NCBI GenBank assembly: GCA_023388315.1
Contig: JAEWGM010000001.1
Coordinates: 1 to 64,000 of the forward strand
Direction: 5' to 3'
Source: Bacteroidota bacterium
Lineage (GTDB): Bacteria; Bacteroidota; Bacteroidia; Bacteroidales; Dysgonomonadaceae
DNA: 64,000 nt
Part shown: positions 16,514-25,211 of the stretch, in pieces
Position numbering within the stretch: position 1 is the stretch's first letter
How the letters are laid out: each line of letters opens with the position of its first letter
Translations under genes and position numbers: made by a program
The notes under the pieces: model-generated
The model's input: only the letters and a program-made list of their open reading frames with translations
The model's database searches: none
Told to the model about the DNA's origin: nothing

Positions 16514-18523
16514 ATGTTGGAAATTTTAAAAAACGATCCTTACTTAGAACCATTTTCCAAAGCCATTGAAGGAAGGCACGATTATTTTCTGCAGCGCGAA
16601 AAAGAACTCACGCAAAACGGCAAAATATCGCTTTCCGATTTCGCTACCGGATACCTGCATTTCGGCTTGCACAAAACCGCCGATGGCTGGATATTTCGCG
16701 AATGGGCGCCCAACGCCACGGAAATTTTCCTTGTGGGCACGTTCAATCAATGGCAACGATTGGAATCTTATCGCCTAAAACGCAAAGAAAACGGCGTGTG
16801 GGAACTCAAAGTGCCGTTGGAACGCATTCACCATCTCGATTTGTTTAAATTGTGGGTGAGTTGGGAAGGTGGTTCCGGTGAACGTATTCCCGCGTGGAGT
16901 AAAAGAGTGGTGCAAGACGCAGCCACACACATTTTCAGCGCGCAAGTGTGGGAGCCGGAGGAGAAATACGTTTTTAAACATACGGGATTTGTGCCCGACA
17001 CATCGCCACTTTTAATTTATGAATGCCATGTGGGAATGGCTACCGAGGAAGGGCGCGTGGGCACGTACAACGAATTTCGCGAAAGAATTTTGCCCCGCGT
17101 AAAAGAGAACGGCTACAATGCTATTCAAATGATGGCCATTCAAGAGCACCCCTATTACGGCTCGTTTGGCTACCACGTTTCCAGTTTTTTTGCTCCTTCG
17201 TCGCGAAGCGGCACACCCGACGAACTGCGCGCCCTTATAGACGCGGCGCACGAAATGGGCATTGCGGTTATTATGGATATTGTCCATTCGCACGCAGTAA
17301 AAAACGATGCCGAAGGCATTGCACGGATGGACGGGTCGGTAGATTTGTACTTCCATAGCGATCCCGAACGCCGTAACCACCGCGCGTGGGACTCGCTGTG
17401 TTTCGATTACTCCAAACCCGAAGTACTTCATTTTCTTCTCTCTAACTGCAAATATTGGCAAGAAGAGTATTTGTTCGACGGCTTCCGTTTCGACGGCGTT
17501 ACTTCTATGATTTACAAAAGCCACGGCTTGGAAGAAAATTTCACTTCATACGAAGACTACTACAATTTGGGGCAAGACGGAGACGCCATTTGCTATCTCA
17601 CCTTGGCCAACAAACTTATTCACGAAGTGAACCCCAACGCCATTACCATTGCCGAAGAAGTGAGTGGAATGCCTGGCCTGGCACTAAAACCCGAAGAAGG
17701 AGGCTATGGTTTCGATTACCGTATGGCGATGAACATCCCCGATTTCTGGATTAAGATTATCAAGGAGCGGGCCGATGAGGAATGGCATCCATCGGCTATT
17801 TGGTGGGAAACAACCAACCGCCGTGCCGATGAAAAAACCATTTCCTATGTGGAAAGCCACGACCAAGCGCTGGTGGGCGACAAAACCGTCATTTTCAGGC
17901 TTATCGATGCGGATATGTATTGGTTTATGTCGAAATTCACGCAAGAGTCACTTACCGTTGACCGTGGCATCGCGCTGCACAAAATGATTCGGTTGGTAAC
18001 CGCCACCACAATGAACGGCGGCTACCTGAATTTTATGGGAAACGAATTTGGCCATCCCGAATGGATCGATTTTCCTCGCGAAGGCAACAACTGGTCGTAC
18101 CAATACGCCCGACGGCAATGGAGTTTGGCCGATGACACGACTTTAAAATACCATTATTTGGGCGATTTCGATAAGGCGATGCTGCAACTCATTAAATCGG
18201 TTCCCGATTTTCAAGCGTTGCCCATCGTGAAAATGTGGGACAAAAACGACGATAACATCCTAGCTTATTCGCGCGGCGATTTATTGTTTATCTACAATTT
18301 TCATCCCGAAAAATCGTTTAGCGATTACGGCATTTTGGTGTCGCAAGGCGAATACAAAATCATTCTCGATACCGACAGCCGCGAGTTTGGCGGCTTTGGC
18401 CTCAATGACGACAGCATCCACCATTTCACACAATTCGATCCGCTGTACGCGAAAGACGATAAAGGTTGGTTAAAAACCTACCTTCCCGCGCGTTCGGCAT
18501 TGGTGTTGAAAATCCAAAAGTGA
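16514..18523 (+). CDS. glgB: 1,4-alpha-glucan branching enzyme (GH13, eukaryote-like type)
   Basis: 669 residues. N-terminal CBM48 (WIFREWAPNATEIFLVGTFNQW) followed by the GH13 barrel. Catalytic segments are DGFRFDGVTSM (nucleophile Asp near 326), IAEEVSGMPG (acid/base Glu near 382) and SYVESHDQALVGDKT (Asp near 449). The motif wording (FDGFRFDGVTSM, GHPEWIDFPREGNNWSY) matches the eukaryotic-type branching enzymes that Bacteroidetes also carry. Introduces alpha-1,6 branches in glycogen. Confidence 0.94.
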   Translation: MLEILKNDPYLEPFSKAIEGRHDYFLQREKELTQNGKISLSDFATGYLHFGLHKTADGWIFREWAPNATEIFLVGTFNQWQRLESYRLKRKENGVWELKVPLERIHHLDLFKLWVSWEGGSGERIPAWSKRVVQDAATHIFSAQVWEPEEKYVFKHTGFVPDTSPLLIYECHVGMATEEGRVGTYNEFRERILPRVKENGYNAIQMMAIQEHPYYGSFGYHVSSFFAPSSRSGTPDELRALIDAAHEMGIAVIMDIVHSHAVKNDAEGIARMDGSVDLYFHSDPERRNHRAWDSLCFDYSKPEVLHFLLSNCKYWQEEYLFDGFRFDGVTSMIYKSHGLEENFTSYEDYYNLGQDGDAICYLTLANKLIHEVNPNAITIAEEVSGMPGLALKPEEGGYGFDYRMAMNIPDFWIKIIKERADEEWHPSAIWWETTNRRADEKTISYVESHDQALVGDKTVIFRLIDADMYWFMSKFTQESLTVDRGIALHKMIRLVTATTMNGGYLNFMGNEFGHPEWIDFPREGNNWSYQYARRQWSLADDTTLKYHYLGDFDKAMLQLIKSVPDFQALPIVKMWDKNDDNILAYSRGDLLFIYNFHPEKSFSDYGILVSQGEYKIILDTDSREFGGFGLNDDSIHHFTQFDPLYAKDDKGWLKTYLPARSALVLKIQK

Positions 18524-18534
18524 TTCAATTGATG

Positions 18535-18600
18535 TTCAGTTGTTATTAGATAGACATTCGGTTGTTAGTCGATAGATATTCAATGGTTATTAGATAGATA
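18535..18600. repeat. Three tandem 22-bp repeats
   Basis: Units at 18535, 18557 and 18579, consensus TTCAGTTGTTATTAGATAGATA with a few substitutions each. They fill the gap between glgB and manA. Related text (TTCAATGGTTATT) recurs upstream of tsaD near 33320. Confidence 0.85.
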
Positions 18601-18628
18601 ATTAAAAAACAATTAATTACACATATAC

Positions 18629-19606
18629 ATGAAATTATATCCACTCAAGTTTAATCCCATCCTCAAATCTATTATTTGGGGTGGTTCAGATATTTGCGAA
18701 TTTAAAAACATTACACCCAAGCAAGACGGCATTGGCGAAAGCTGGGAAATTTCGGCTGTGCCGGGAAATATTTCCGTTGTTTCGGAAGGCGAAGCCAAAG
18801 GAACAACCTTGCAAGAGCTTATCCAACGCGAAAAAGGAAAACTGGTGGGCGAAAAAGTGTATGCGCAATTTGGCGATACTTTTCCGCTGCTCATCAAATT
18901 TATCGACGCGAGAGACGATTTATCCATCCAGGTACACCCTAACGATGAACTCGCCAAAGAACGACACAATTCTTTCGGAAAAACCGAAATGTGGTACGTG
19001 ATAAACGCGGCACCGGGCGCCTTCCTTTACTCCGGTTTTGAGCAGAAAATCTCCCCCGATGAATACGTTGAAAAAGTGGAAAACAACACGTTTACCGATA
19101 CACTAAAGAAGTATCACGTGCAAGCGGGCGATGTGTTTTTCCTTCCCGCCGGCAGGGTGCACGCCATTGGGGCGGGGTGCTTTATCGCGGAAATTCAACA
19201 AACCTCAGACATCACCTATCGCATTTTCGATTACAACCGAAAAGATGCGCAAGGAAACAGCAGAGAACTTCATACAGATCTGGCAAAAGATGCTATTGAT
19301 TACACCGTATCTAATTCATACAAAACGGAATACAACAAAAACACGAACCATCCCGTTAAATTGGTGAAAAGCGATTATTTCATCACCAATTTATTGGAAC
19401 TGGACGTGGCGATGACACGAAAATACGCCGGCCTCGACTCTTTTGTCTTTCTTATTTGCGTGGCGGGACATTGCACGGTGAACGACAACAAAGGCCATTC
19501 CGTTTTCCTCCAAAAAGGCGAATCGATGCTTATCCCTGCCGATACGGAAACGGTAAACATCATTCCCAGCGAGGCGAGCACAATTTTAGAAACATACCTA
19601 CCCTAA
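18629..19606 (+). CDS. manA: Mannose-6-phosphate isomerase, class I
   Basis: 325 residues, cupin-type metalloenzyme interconverting mannose-6-P and fructose-6-P. Motifs are SWEISAVPG, DLSIQVHPND (zinc ligands), FGKTEMWYVI and VQAGDVFFLPAGRVHAIGAGCFIAEIQQTSDITYRIFDYNR. Length and order match the short bacterial class. Genes on both sides run the same way. Confidence 0.95.
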   Translation: MKLYPLKFNPILKSIIWGGSDICEFKNITPKQDGIGESWEISAVPGNISVVSEGEAKGTTLQELIQREKGKLVGEKVYAQFGDTFPLLIKFIDARDDLSIQVHPNDELAKERHNSFGKTEMWYVINAAPGAFLYSGFEQKISPDEYVEKVENNTFTDTLKKYHVQAGDVFFLPAGRVHAIGAGCFIAEIQQTSDITYRIFDYNRKDAQGNSRELHTDLAKDAIDYTVSNSYKTEYNKNTNHPVKLVKSDYFITNLLELDVAMTRKYAGLDSFVFLICVAGHCTVNDNKGHSVFLQKGESMLIPADTETVNIIPSEASTILETYLP

Positions 19607-19619
19607 ACCTCAAAAAAAA

Positions 19620-20585
19620 GTGCAAGGTATTTTATTGATTAATGTGGGTACGCCCAAAAGCACGACGATACCGGATGTACAGCGATTTATTTCCGATATG
19701 TTGTCCGACCCGCTGCTTACCGGCAAATCGGAATGGCTGTCGAAAACGCTTGCGCGAAACGTTATTTCGCCTCTCGCTGCCGCCAAATCAGCGGAAAAAT
19801 ACAGGCAGGTTTGGCGCCAAGACGAACCGCGCATCTCGCCGCTCATTTATCATATGCAGCGGTTTGCGAAAGCATTGGAAACGAAGAAAAACATTCCCGT
19901 GGAAATTGCGATGCGCTATGGTGAACCCGATATTTATTCGGCGTTAAAAACATTGGAAAAGAAGTGTCCTTTGTTGCACGAAGTGATTGTTTTTCCCATG
20001 TATCCGCATTTTGCGCAATCCACAACACAAACGGCGAAAGACGAAATAGGCAGAATTTTTTACAAACGGCCGCAATCTTTTCGCTTGAAATTTGTGGAGC
20101 CGTATTTCGATCATCCCGCTTTCATCAACGCGTTGGCAGAACACGCCCGCCCCTATCTTAACGATGTGGACAGGTTGGTGTTCAGCTACCACAGCCTTCC
20201 CGTGAAGCAAGTGGAAAGCGCGTGGAAGAAAGGAAAAGAGTTCGATTATGTGTATCAATTGAAAGAAACCAACCGGCTGTTTGGCGAAAAATTAAATATC
20301 GACCCGCATCACACGTTGCTTTTGTACTCTTCGTCGCGCGGGCACCGATGGCTGAAACCGTTTTTGGAAACCGATATTGGCGATTTACCCGCCCTCGGAT
20401 GGAAAAAAGTAGCGGTAATGGCGCCCGGTTTTCCGGTAGATAATATGGAAACGTTATTCGATATTGATATTGAAGCGCGTGAATTGTTTATGAAAGCCGG
20501 CGGTGAAAAGTTTGTTTTCATTCCCTCGCTCAACGACAGCGACTTGTGGGTGGAAGCCGCTTGGAAAATAATTATGGGAGTGTAA
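19620..20585 (+). CDS. hemH: Ferrochelatase
   Basis: 321 residues. Inserts Fe2+ into protoporphyrin (or coproporphyrin) as the last or penultimate haem step. Family motifs are GILLINVGTP at the N-terminus, IAMRYGEP, FPMYPHFAQSTT, FSYHSLPVKQ (catalytic His) and VMAPGFPVDNMETLFDI. The start is a GTG (19620) 13 bases after manA, preceded by an A-rich tract rather than a clear Shine-Dalgarno. No other haem gene lies nearby. Confidence 0.95.
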   Translation: MQGILLINVGTPKSTTIPDVQRFISDMLSDPLLTGKSEWLSKTLARNVISPLAAAKSAEKYRQVWRQDEPRISPLIYHMQRFAKALETKKNIPVEIAMRYGEPDIYSALKTLEKKCPLLHEVIVFPMYPHFAQSTTQTAKDEIGRIFYKRPQSFRLKFVEPYFDHPAFINALAEHARPYLNDVDRLVFSYHSLPVKQVESAWKKGKEFDYVYQLKETNRLFGEKLNIDPHHTLLLYSSSRGHRWLKPFLETDIGDLPALGWKKVAVMAPGFPVDNMETLFDIDIEARELFMKAGGEKFVFIPSLNDSDLWVEAAWKIIMGV

Positions 20586-20644
20586 GGAAATTGTTAAAAA
20601 TGTCCCTGTCTCATAATGCAGGTCGATATCTGATGTAGAAAAGA

Positions 20645-20687
20645 GCCTGAAAGGGTCGTTTATTTCAGCCCAACGTAAAATGTTGGG
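20645..20687. repeat. Dispersed repeat remnant with hairpin
   Basis: GCCTGAAAGGG text followed by the hairpin CCCAAC / GTTGGG (20669-20674, 20682-20687). The arrangement resembles short intergenic repeats I recall from other Bacteroidetes genomes; no second copy is seen in this window. Confidence 0.5.
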
Positions 20688-20736
20688 TACCAAAATCATT
20701 ACCAAAGAAGTCATGAAAGGAAGAAATATCAAAAAA

Positions 20737-21654
20737 ATGAAAACTATTTACTCCATTCTCTTTGCTATTTGCTCTGTGTCCATTTTTTCGCAAGTGCCAC
20801 AGAACATCGAAAGCGAGCTGGTTTTGCTCAACGTGCATACCGGAAAAGAAAAAGTTATTTTGCGCGAAAAACGCCATTTTGAAGCGCCAAACTGGTCTCG
20901 CGATGGAAAATTTCTGATTATCAATTCCGGTGGAAAAGTAGAAAAAGTAGCGGTAAACGGCAAAAAACTCGGCATTATCGATACCGGCTTTGCCGATCAG
21001 TGCAATAACGACCACGGATTGACCCTCGATGGAAAATGGCTCATTGTCAGTCATAACGACCCGCGGGTTTCGTCATCGGGTGGAAATTCCCGCATATTTA
21101 TTCTGCCCGCCATTGGTGGCGTGCCTCGCCTTATAACCGCCAACTACCCAAGTTATTGGCACGGCGTAAGCCCCGACAATCAGTGGGTGGTTTACTGTGC
21201 TATGCGCAACGGCGAGTGGGACGTTTATAAAACGCACACCATCACCGATGAAGAAATTCGCCTCACCGATGCCGAAGGCTTAGACGACGGCCCCGAATAC
21301 AGCTACGATGGCCAATGGATTTACTTCAACAGCCACCGCACCGGCCGAATGCACATTTACAGAATGCGACCCGATGGCAGCGAACAAACCCAACTTACTT
21401 TTGACGATTACGACAACTGGTTCCCCCACCCCGGCCCCGATAACAAGAGCGTGGTGTACATCGCGTACCTCGAGGACCAGCAAGGCGGCCACCCTTTCGG
21501 GAAGGACGTTAAACTTCGTTTATTGGATGTGGAAACCATGCAAGTGCGCGATATAACACCGGTTTTCTACGGCGGACAAGGAACAATAAACGTACACAGC
21601 TGGTCGCCCGACGGAAAAAGCATCGCTTTTGTGAGATACATTAACAACGACTGA
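20737..21654 (+). CDS. Exported TolB-like WD40 beta-propeller protein
   Basis: About 305 residues from the ATG at 20737, which opens a signal peptide (TIYSILFAICSVSIFS). Repeated PD40/TolB blades are visible: NWSRDGKFLIINSGG, DGKWLIVSHND, SPDNQWVVYCAMRNGEWDVY, SYDGQWIYFNSHRTGRMHIYRM, SPDGKSIAFVRY. No TolB N-terminal domain and no attached peptidase, so a binding or sensing role in the periplasm is likely. The frame opens earlier (20680), inside a repeat, and that part is excluded. The DUF72 gene follows after 2 bases. Confidence 0.86.
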   Translation: MKTIYSILFAICSVSIFSQVPQNIESELVLLNVHTGKEKVILREKRHFEAPNWSRDGKFLIINSGGKVEKVAVNGKKLGIIDTGFADQCNNDHGLTLDGKWLIVSHNDPRVSSSGGNSRIFILPAIGGVPRLITANYPSYWHGVSPDNQWVVYCAMRNGEWDVYKTHTITDEEIRLTDAEGLDDGPEYSYDGQWIYFNSHRTGRMHIYRMRPDGSEQTQLTFDDYDNWFPHPGPDNKSVVYIAYLEDQQGGHPFGKDVKLRLLDVETMQVRDITPVFYGGQGTINVHSWSPDGKSIAFVRYINND

Positions 21655-21656
21655 TT

Positions 21657-22553
21657 ATGAAGTTTGGAAAAGTAGAAAATCCGCAGGAAATCGATTTTAA
21701 AATTCCCCCCGATAACCCGCAAACAAAAACGATACTGAAGAGCACATCGGGTGACGAATTTCACGCGTATATCGGTTGTGCCAAATGGAATAGAACCGAT
21801 TTGAAAGGCTTTTATCCGCGGGGCACAAAAGATGAGTTGACGTATTATTCACGCCAATTCAACTCCATTGAGCTCAACTCACTGTTTTACGGAATGCCCA
21901 AAACGGAGCAAATTAAAAAGTGGAAAAACAAAACACCCGAAAACTTTAAATTCTTCCCAAAAATAACCAATTCCATCAGCCATATGCGGCGATTGAAGAA
22001 TGTGGAACAATTAACGGAAAGTTATTGCGATGCCATTTCGCATTTCGAAGAAAAATTGGGAATGTGCTTTTTGCAACTTCACGAAAACTTTGGCACAAAG
22101 GAGTTTGACACGCTGAAATCGTTTATCGAGTCGTTTCCCAAAGCCATTCCTTTGGCAGTGGAAGTGCGCAGCAAAGATTGGTTTTCCGATAAAAGAATCT
22201 GGGAAAAATATTGCGCACTGTTGCAAAAGCATCATATGGCCAACATTATTGTGGATACCGCCGGCCGGCGCGATATGATGCATATGCAGCTTACTTCGCC
22301 CGTAGCGTTTGTGCGTTTTGTAGGTTGCAACGTGGAAGAAATCGACCGTCAACGTATTGATGATTGGGTAAAGCGCATTGCCGCTTGGAAAAAAATGGGT
22401 TTGCAGCACTTATATTATTTTGTGCACCAAAATGTGGAGACATCGTCGCCCAAGTTTTGCGCTTATCTTATTGAACAACTCAACAAAAAATTAAAACTAA
22501 ACATATCTGTCCCTAAAATGGCAGATGAAATATCTAAAAAATCAACCAGATGA
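21657..22553 (+). CDS. DUF72 domain protein
   Basis: 298 residues. TIM-barrel family recognisable by YIGCAKWNRTDLKGFYP, YYSRQFNSIELNSLFYGMP, FFPKITNSISH, FLQLHENFG, VEVRSKDWF and YYFVHQN. Function unknown in the literature I know; a nuclease or isomerase role has been suggested from the fold. The stop overlaps the start of the next gene by 4 bases (ATGA). Confidence 0.9.
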   Translation: MKFGKVENPQEIDFKIPPDNPQTKTILKSTSGDEFHAYIGCAKWNRTDLKGFYPRGTKDELTYYSRQFNSIELNSLFYGMPKTEQIKKWKNKTPENFKFFPKITNSISHMRRLKNVEQLTESYCDAISHFEEKLGMCFLQLHENFGTKEFDTLKSFIESFPKAIPLAVEVRSKDWFSDKRIWEKYCALLQKHHMANIIVDTAGRRDMMHMQLTSPVAFVRFVGCNVEEIDRQRIDDWVKRIAAWKKMGLQHLYYFVHQNVETSSPKFCAYLIEQLNKKLKLNISVPKMADEISKKSTR

Positions 22554-23011
22554 AAAAAATGATTTTCACAGCCATCTTTGTTTCTGTGGCGCTACTAACA
22601 GCTTGTACCAATACCGAAAAGAAACAACCTTCCACTCCGGCTGAGGCAGATATGCCCGACTCTACCACGTATCCCATACCGGAAAATTACATGGTAACTG
22701 ATGGGTTACATACCGATACGCTCATTTTCAAAAACTTTGGAATGGGAGATTTGGCACATTTTGAATTTCACGATGAGGCGGGCAAACTTTACGATTTTAA
22801 TGTGGTGGATGATTCGCGCTACAATCTCCTTACAGATGCAACGGAAGATTTTAGCGAAGAGGGAGGTTATGCAGCTAATGAGGCGTACGTAAACAGAAAG
22901 TTTATTGTTACCTGGCGCACACTGAAACTAAACCGCGAACCAAAAGATGAAATGGAATTTTATTATCAAGAGTATAACGAAGTTATCCTCTTGGAGTTGG
23001 TGGAAGAATAG
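22550..23011 (+). CDS. Small lipoprotein of unknown function
   Basis: 153 residues with a lipoprotein signal ending LLTACTN. Acidic mature domain rich in beta-type sequence (DTLIFKNFGMGDLAHFEFHDEAGKLYDFNVVDD). Translationally coupled to the DUF72 gene by a 4-base overlap. I do not recognise a family. Confidence 0.75.
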   Translation: MKKMIFTAIFVSVALLTACTNTEKKQPSTPAEADMPDSTTYPIPENYMVTDGLHTDTLIFKNFGMGDLAHFEFHDEAGKLYDFNVVDDSRYNLLTDATEDFSEEGGYAANEAYVNRKFIVTWRTLKLNREPKDEMEFYYQEYNEVILLELVEE

Positions 23012-23030
23012 TTTAGGAGTAATAAGTTTT

Positions 23031-23080
23031 GGCTAAAGCCTGCTCCCAGCAAATATTGCGCCACGAGTTAAAACTCGTGG
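23031..23080. repeat. Palindromic intergenic repeat between convergent genes
   Basis: CCACGAGTT-AA-AACTCGTGG (23061-23080) is a perfect hairpin, preceded by the small hairpin GGCT-AA-AGCC (23031-23040). It sits between the stops of two convergent genes and may act as a bidirectional terminator, though without a T-tract. Confidence 0.65.
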
Positions 23081-23119
23081 TAATTGCTTGCGTGTGAATT
23101 GATTTATATGAGAGTTATT

Positions 23120-24076
23120 TTAATATTTCAACACCCACGCGTCGCGATGGTTGGGATAGTTCTTGTGAATTTCTGCGGTATAGGATTCCGCTTCAGATAA
23201 GCTTGAAAACGAAGCCACATACACATCAATACGTCCTTTGCGTTCCAACCACGAGGTCTTAGAAAAGCCCTCTTCTTTCAAGGTCTTTGTAATTTGTTCC
23301 GCCACATCCGTGCGTTGGTACACACCCATTACCACATAAAATACAGGTGTTTCTGAAGATTTGATTTTCGATTGAACGACAGCGGGCGCGCCATTTTCTT
23401 CAACAGAAGGCTGTAAATTTTCTGAAGCAACTGCTTCGGTTTCTGTGGCAGGCGAAATAGCCACAGGTTGCTCCTGCGGTTTTTGTTTCCTCCATCCCAT
23501 TTCCGACATTATCTGCGCGTTTTGACGATCTGTTGGCACATCGTTAAACGGAAGAATGATCATAAGCAACGCGATAGCCGCGGCCGCTGCTGCTCCAATG
23601 CCAAGATGGCGAATAAGCGCCTTTTGGTTTTCGGGCTTTGCCACAGGAGTAGCGGGCTGCATTTGAATCAACGGTTTTAAGGAAGCTTTTCCCAGTCCGA
23701 AAAGTGACGGGCGTACAAACTTTTTCGGTGTATAAACAAAACGTTTGTCGTCGTTCATCGTAAACGAACCCAACTTGCCCAATTCCACGTGCTTTTGAGC
23801 GCGTAAGTGGTCTTTTAATTCGTCCACAGCCACTTCAATTTTTCGCGAAGCCGCTTCAAACGACAAACCATCCGTCTTCATATACGATTGCGCCAGCAAA
23901 CCGTCGTTGTGGCTTAAATCGCGGTTAAACACCAGTTCGAACAATGGCACATTAAACGTGGAGATGCCGTCTTTTTTCGATGGAATGGAATTGACCACAA
24001 AACCGCCCAAATCGGGAACGATAACACAATTGTGCTCGTGCAACAAAAACTCAATGTGGGAAATTAGTTGATTCAT
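23120..24076 (-). CDS. HU-CCDC81/SPOR domain protein
   Basis: 318 residues. An N-terminal HU-like domain of the CCDC81 type (EFLLHEHNCVIVPDLGGFVVN... AQSYMKTDGLSFEAASRKIEVAVDELK) is followed by a linker, one transmembrane helix (about 165-185, Ala-rich), a Pro/Glu-rich spacer and a C-terminal SPOR domain (about 245-318, FYVVMGVYQRTDVAEQITKTLKEEGF...AWVLKY). SPOR domains bind denuded peptidoglycan at the septum, so the protein likely spans the inner membrane and links cytoplasmic, possibly DNA-associated, and cell-wall sites. Architecture typical of Bacteroidetes. Confidence 0.9.
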   Translation of the reverse strand: MNQLISHIEFLLHEHNCVIVPDLGGFVVNSIPSKKDGISTFNVPLFELVFNRDLSHNDGLLAQSYMKTDGLSFEAASRKIEVAVDELKDHLRAQKHVELGKLGSFTMNDDKRFVYTPKKFVRPSLFGLGKASLKPLIQMQPATPVAKPENQKALIRHLGIGAAAAAAIALLMIILPFNDVPTDRQNAQIMSEMGWRKQKPQEQPVAISPATETEAVASENLQPSVEENGAPAVVQSKIKSSETPVFYVVMGVYQRTDVAEQITKTLKEEGFSKTSWLERKGRIDVYVASFSSLSEAESYTAEIHKNYPNHRDAWVLKY

Positions 24077-24134
24077 ATGGGCAAAGATAAAAAATATCGG
24101 TTATACACGGGTAGAAATTCGGAAAAAGTTATCA

Positions 24135-24695
24135 TCAATCCCGCACTTTTTTGGGGTTTCGGTTGGCAAAATCCTTCCAATCGCGGTATTTCACTTCATC
24201 CGATGACGGTTTTAGCTGGTAAAAATGGCACAATGCCGCCGCCAAACCATCGGAAGCATCCAGCTGCTTCAACATATTTTCATCCGGAATATGCAGTATT
24301 TTCTGCAACATATACGCCACTTGCTCCTTGGCGGCACGTCCATTTCCGGTGATGGCCATTTTAATTTTCAGCGGCGCGTATTCAAAAATAGGGATGTCGC
24401 GCGAAATAGCGGCTGCCATAGCCACGCCTTGTGCACGCCCCAACTTGAGCATACTTTGCACGTTTTTTCCGAAAAAGGGTGCTTCAATGGCCACTTCATC
24501 GGGAAGATATTCTTCGATAAGCCCAATAACGCGCGCGTAAATTTTTGCGAGTTTCAGGTAATGATCGCCGTACTTTCCCAGTTGCATCACTCCCATTGCT
24601 TCCATATGCGGTTTGTTGTCGATTACACGCAAAATGCCGTATCCCATTACCTGCGTTCCGGGGTCGATGCCCATAATGATGCGTTCTTTCTGCAT
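24135..24695 (-). CDS. ruvC: Holliday junction resolvase RuvC
   Basis: 186 residues, RNase H fold. Acidic catalytic residues sit in IMGIDPGTQVMGYG, VAIEAPFFGKN and QLDASDGLAAALCHFY. Cuts four-way junctions with RuvAB. Starts 3 bases after the DUF4286 gene, an arrangement that suggests co-transcription. Confidence 0.96.
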   Translation of the reverse strand: MQKERIIMGIDPGTQVMGYGILRVIDNKPHMEAMGVMQLGKYGDHYLKLAKIYARVIGLIEEYLPDEVAIEAPFFGKNVQSMLKLGRAQGVAMAAAISRDIPIFEYAPLKIKMAITGNGRAAKEQVAYMLQKILHIPDENMLKQLDASDGLAAALCHFYQLKPSSDEVKYRDWKDFANRNPKKVRD

Positions 24696-24698
24696 AGG

Positions 24699-25007
24699 TT
24701 AATAATCGATGGTTTGCATAATGGTGGAAAAGCCGATAAGTTTTTCCTTGAATTTTTTCAATAGTGGTTCGTAAACGGCATTGCTTTCTTGGGTGTTCCA
24801 TTTTTCCAGCGTTGCCAAGTCGGGCGCGGAAAATTCCATGGCGAAAGACAGACCTTCATCTTCTTCCTTACCGAAAACCCGTGCCAACCGGGCAGATTGT
24901 AACAATCCACTGCGAGTGGAAGCAGGAATAAATATTTGTAGCATGTATTCGATAAAATCCTCCTGGATTTCGTTTTCTACGTGAAAAGTGGTGTTGAAAA
25001 TAATCAT
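24699..25007 (-). CDS. DUF4286 family protein
   Basis: 102 residues, predicted ferredoxin-like alpha-beta fold (MIIFNTTFHVENEIQEDFIEYMLQ... LSFAMEFSAPDLATLEKW). A Bacteroidetes-typical family without assigned function, here immediately upstream of ruvC. Confidence 0.85.
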   Translation of the reverse strand: MIIFNTTFHVENEIQEDFIEYMLQIFIPASTRSGLLQSARLARVFGKEEDEGLSFAMEFSAPDLATLEKWNTQESNAVYEPLLKKFKEKLIGFSTIMQTIDY

Positions 25008-25042
25008 AAAGAGGATTTTTTTAATAATTGTGTCTCATTTCG

Positions 25043-25073
25043 ATTGCAAATATAAACAAAATCTTTATCTTTG
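25043..25073 (+). promoter_or_regulatory. Promoter of tRNA-Ala
   Basis: ATTG (25043-25046, one change from TTTG), 19 nt, TATCTTTG (25066-25073); the tRNA begins 11 bases further, as expected for a stable-RNA gene. Confidence 0.65.
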
Positions 25074-25084
25074 CCGAACGAAAC

Positions 25085-25158
25085 GGGGGATTAGCTCATC
25101 TGGCTAGAGCGTTTGACTGGCAGTCAAAAGGTGATCGGTTCGAGTCCGATATTCTCCA
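25085..25158 (+). tRNA. tRNA-Ala (anticodon GGC)
   Basis: 74 nt folding as a complete cloverleaf: acceptor GGGGGAT / ATTCTCC with the G3:U70 pair that identifies alanine tRNA, D arm GCTC/GAGC, anticodon arm TTTGA-CTGGCAG-TCAAA giving anticodon GGC, T arm ATCGG-TTCGAGT-CCGAT, discriminator A. The CCA end is not fully encoded. Confidence 0.96.
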
Positions 25159-25160
25159 CA

Positions 25161-25196
25161 AAAAAAGGATTTCCGTTTTTTCAGAAATCCTTTTTT
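25161..25196. terminator. Bidirectional terminator between tRNA-Ala and the GH20 gene
   Basis: 13-bp perfect stem AAAAAAGGATTTC / GAAATCCTTTTTT with a 10-nt loop; flanked by A-runs and T-runs so it works on both strands. Confidence 0.92.
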
Positions 25197-25211
25197 CTTT
25201 TACTTCTTTTT

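Noticed and set aside
25085..25196. Integration site of a mobile element at tRNA-Ala
   Set aside because: No repeat of the tRNA 3' end and no integrase within reach; normal genes lie on both sides.
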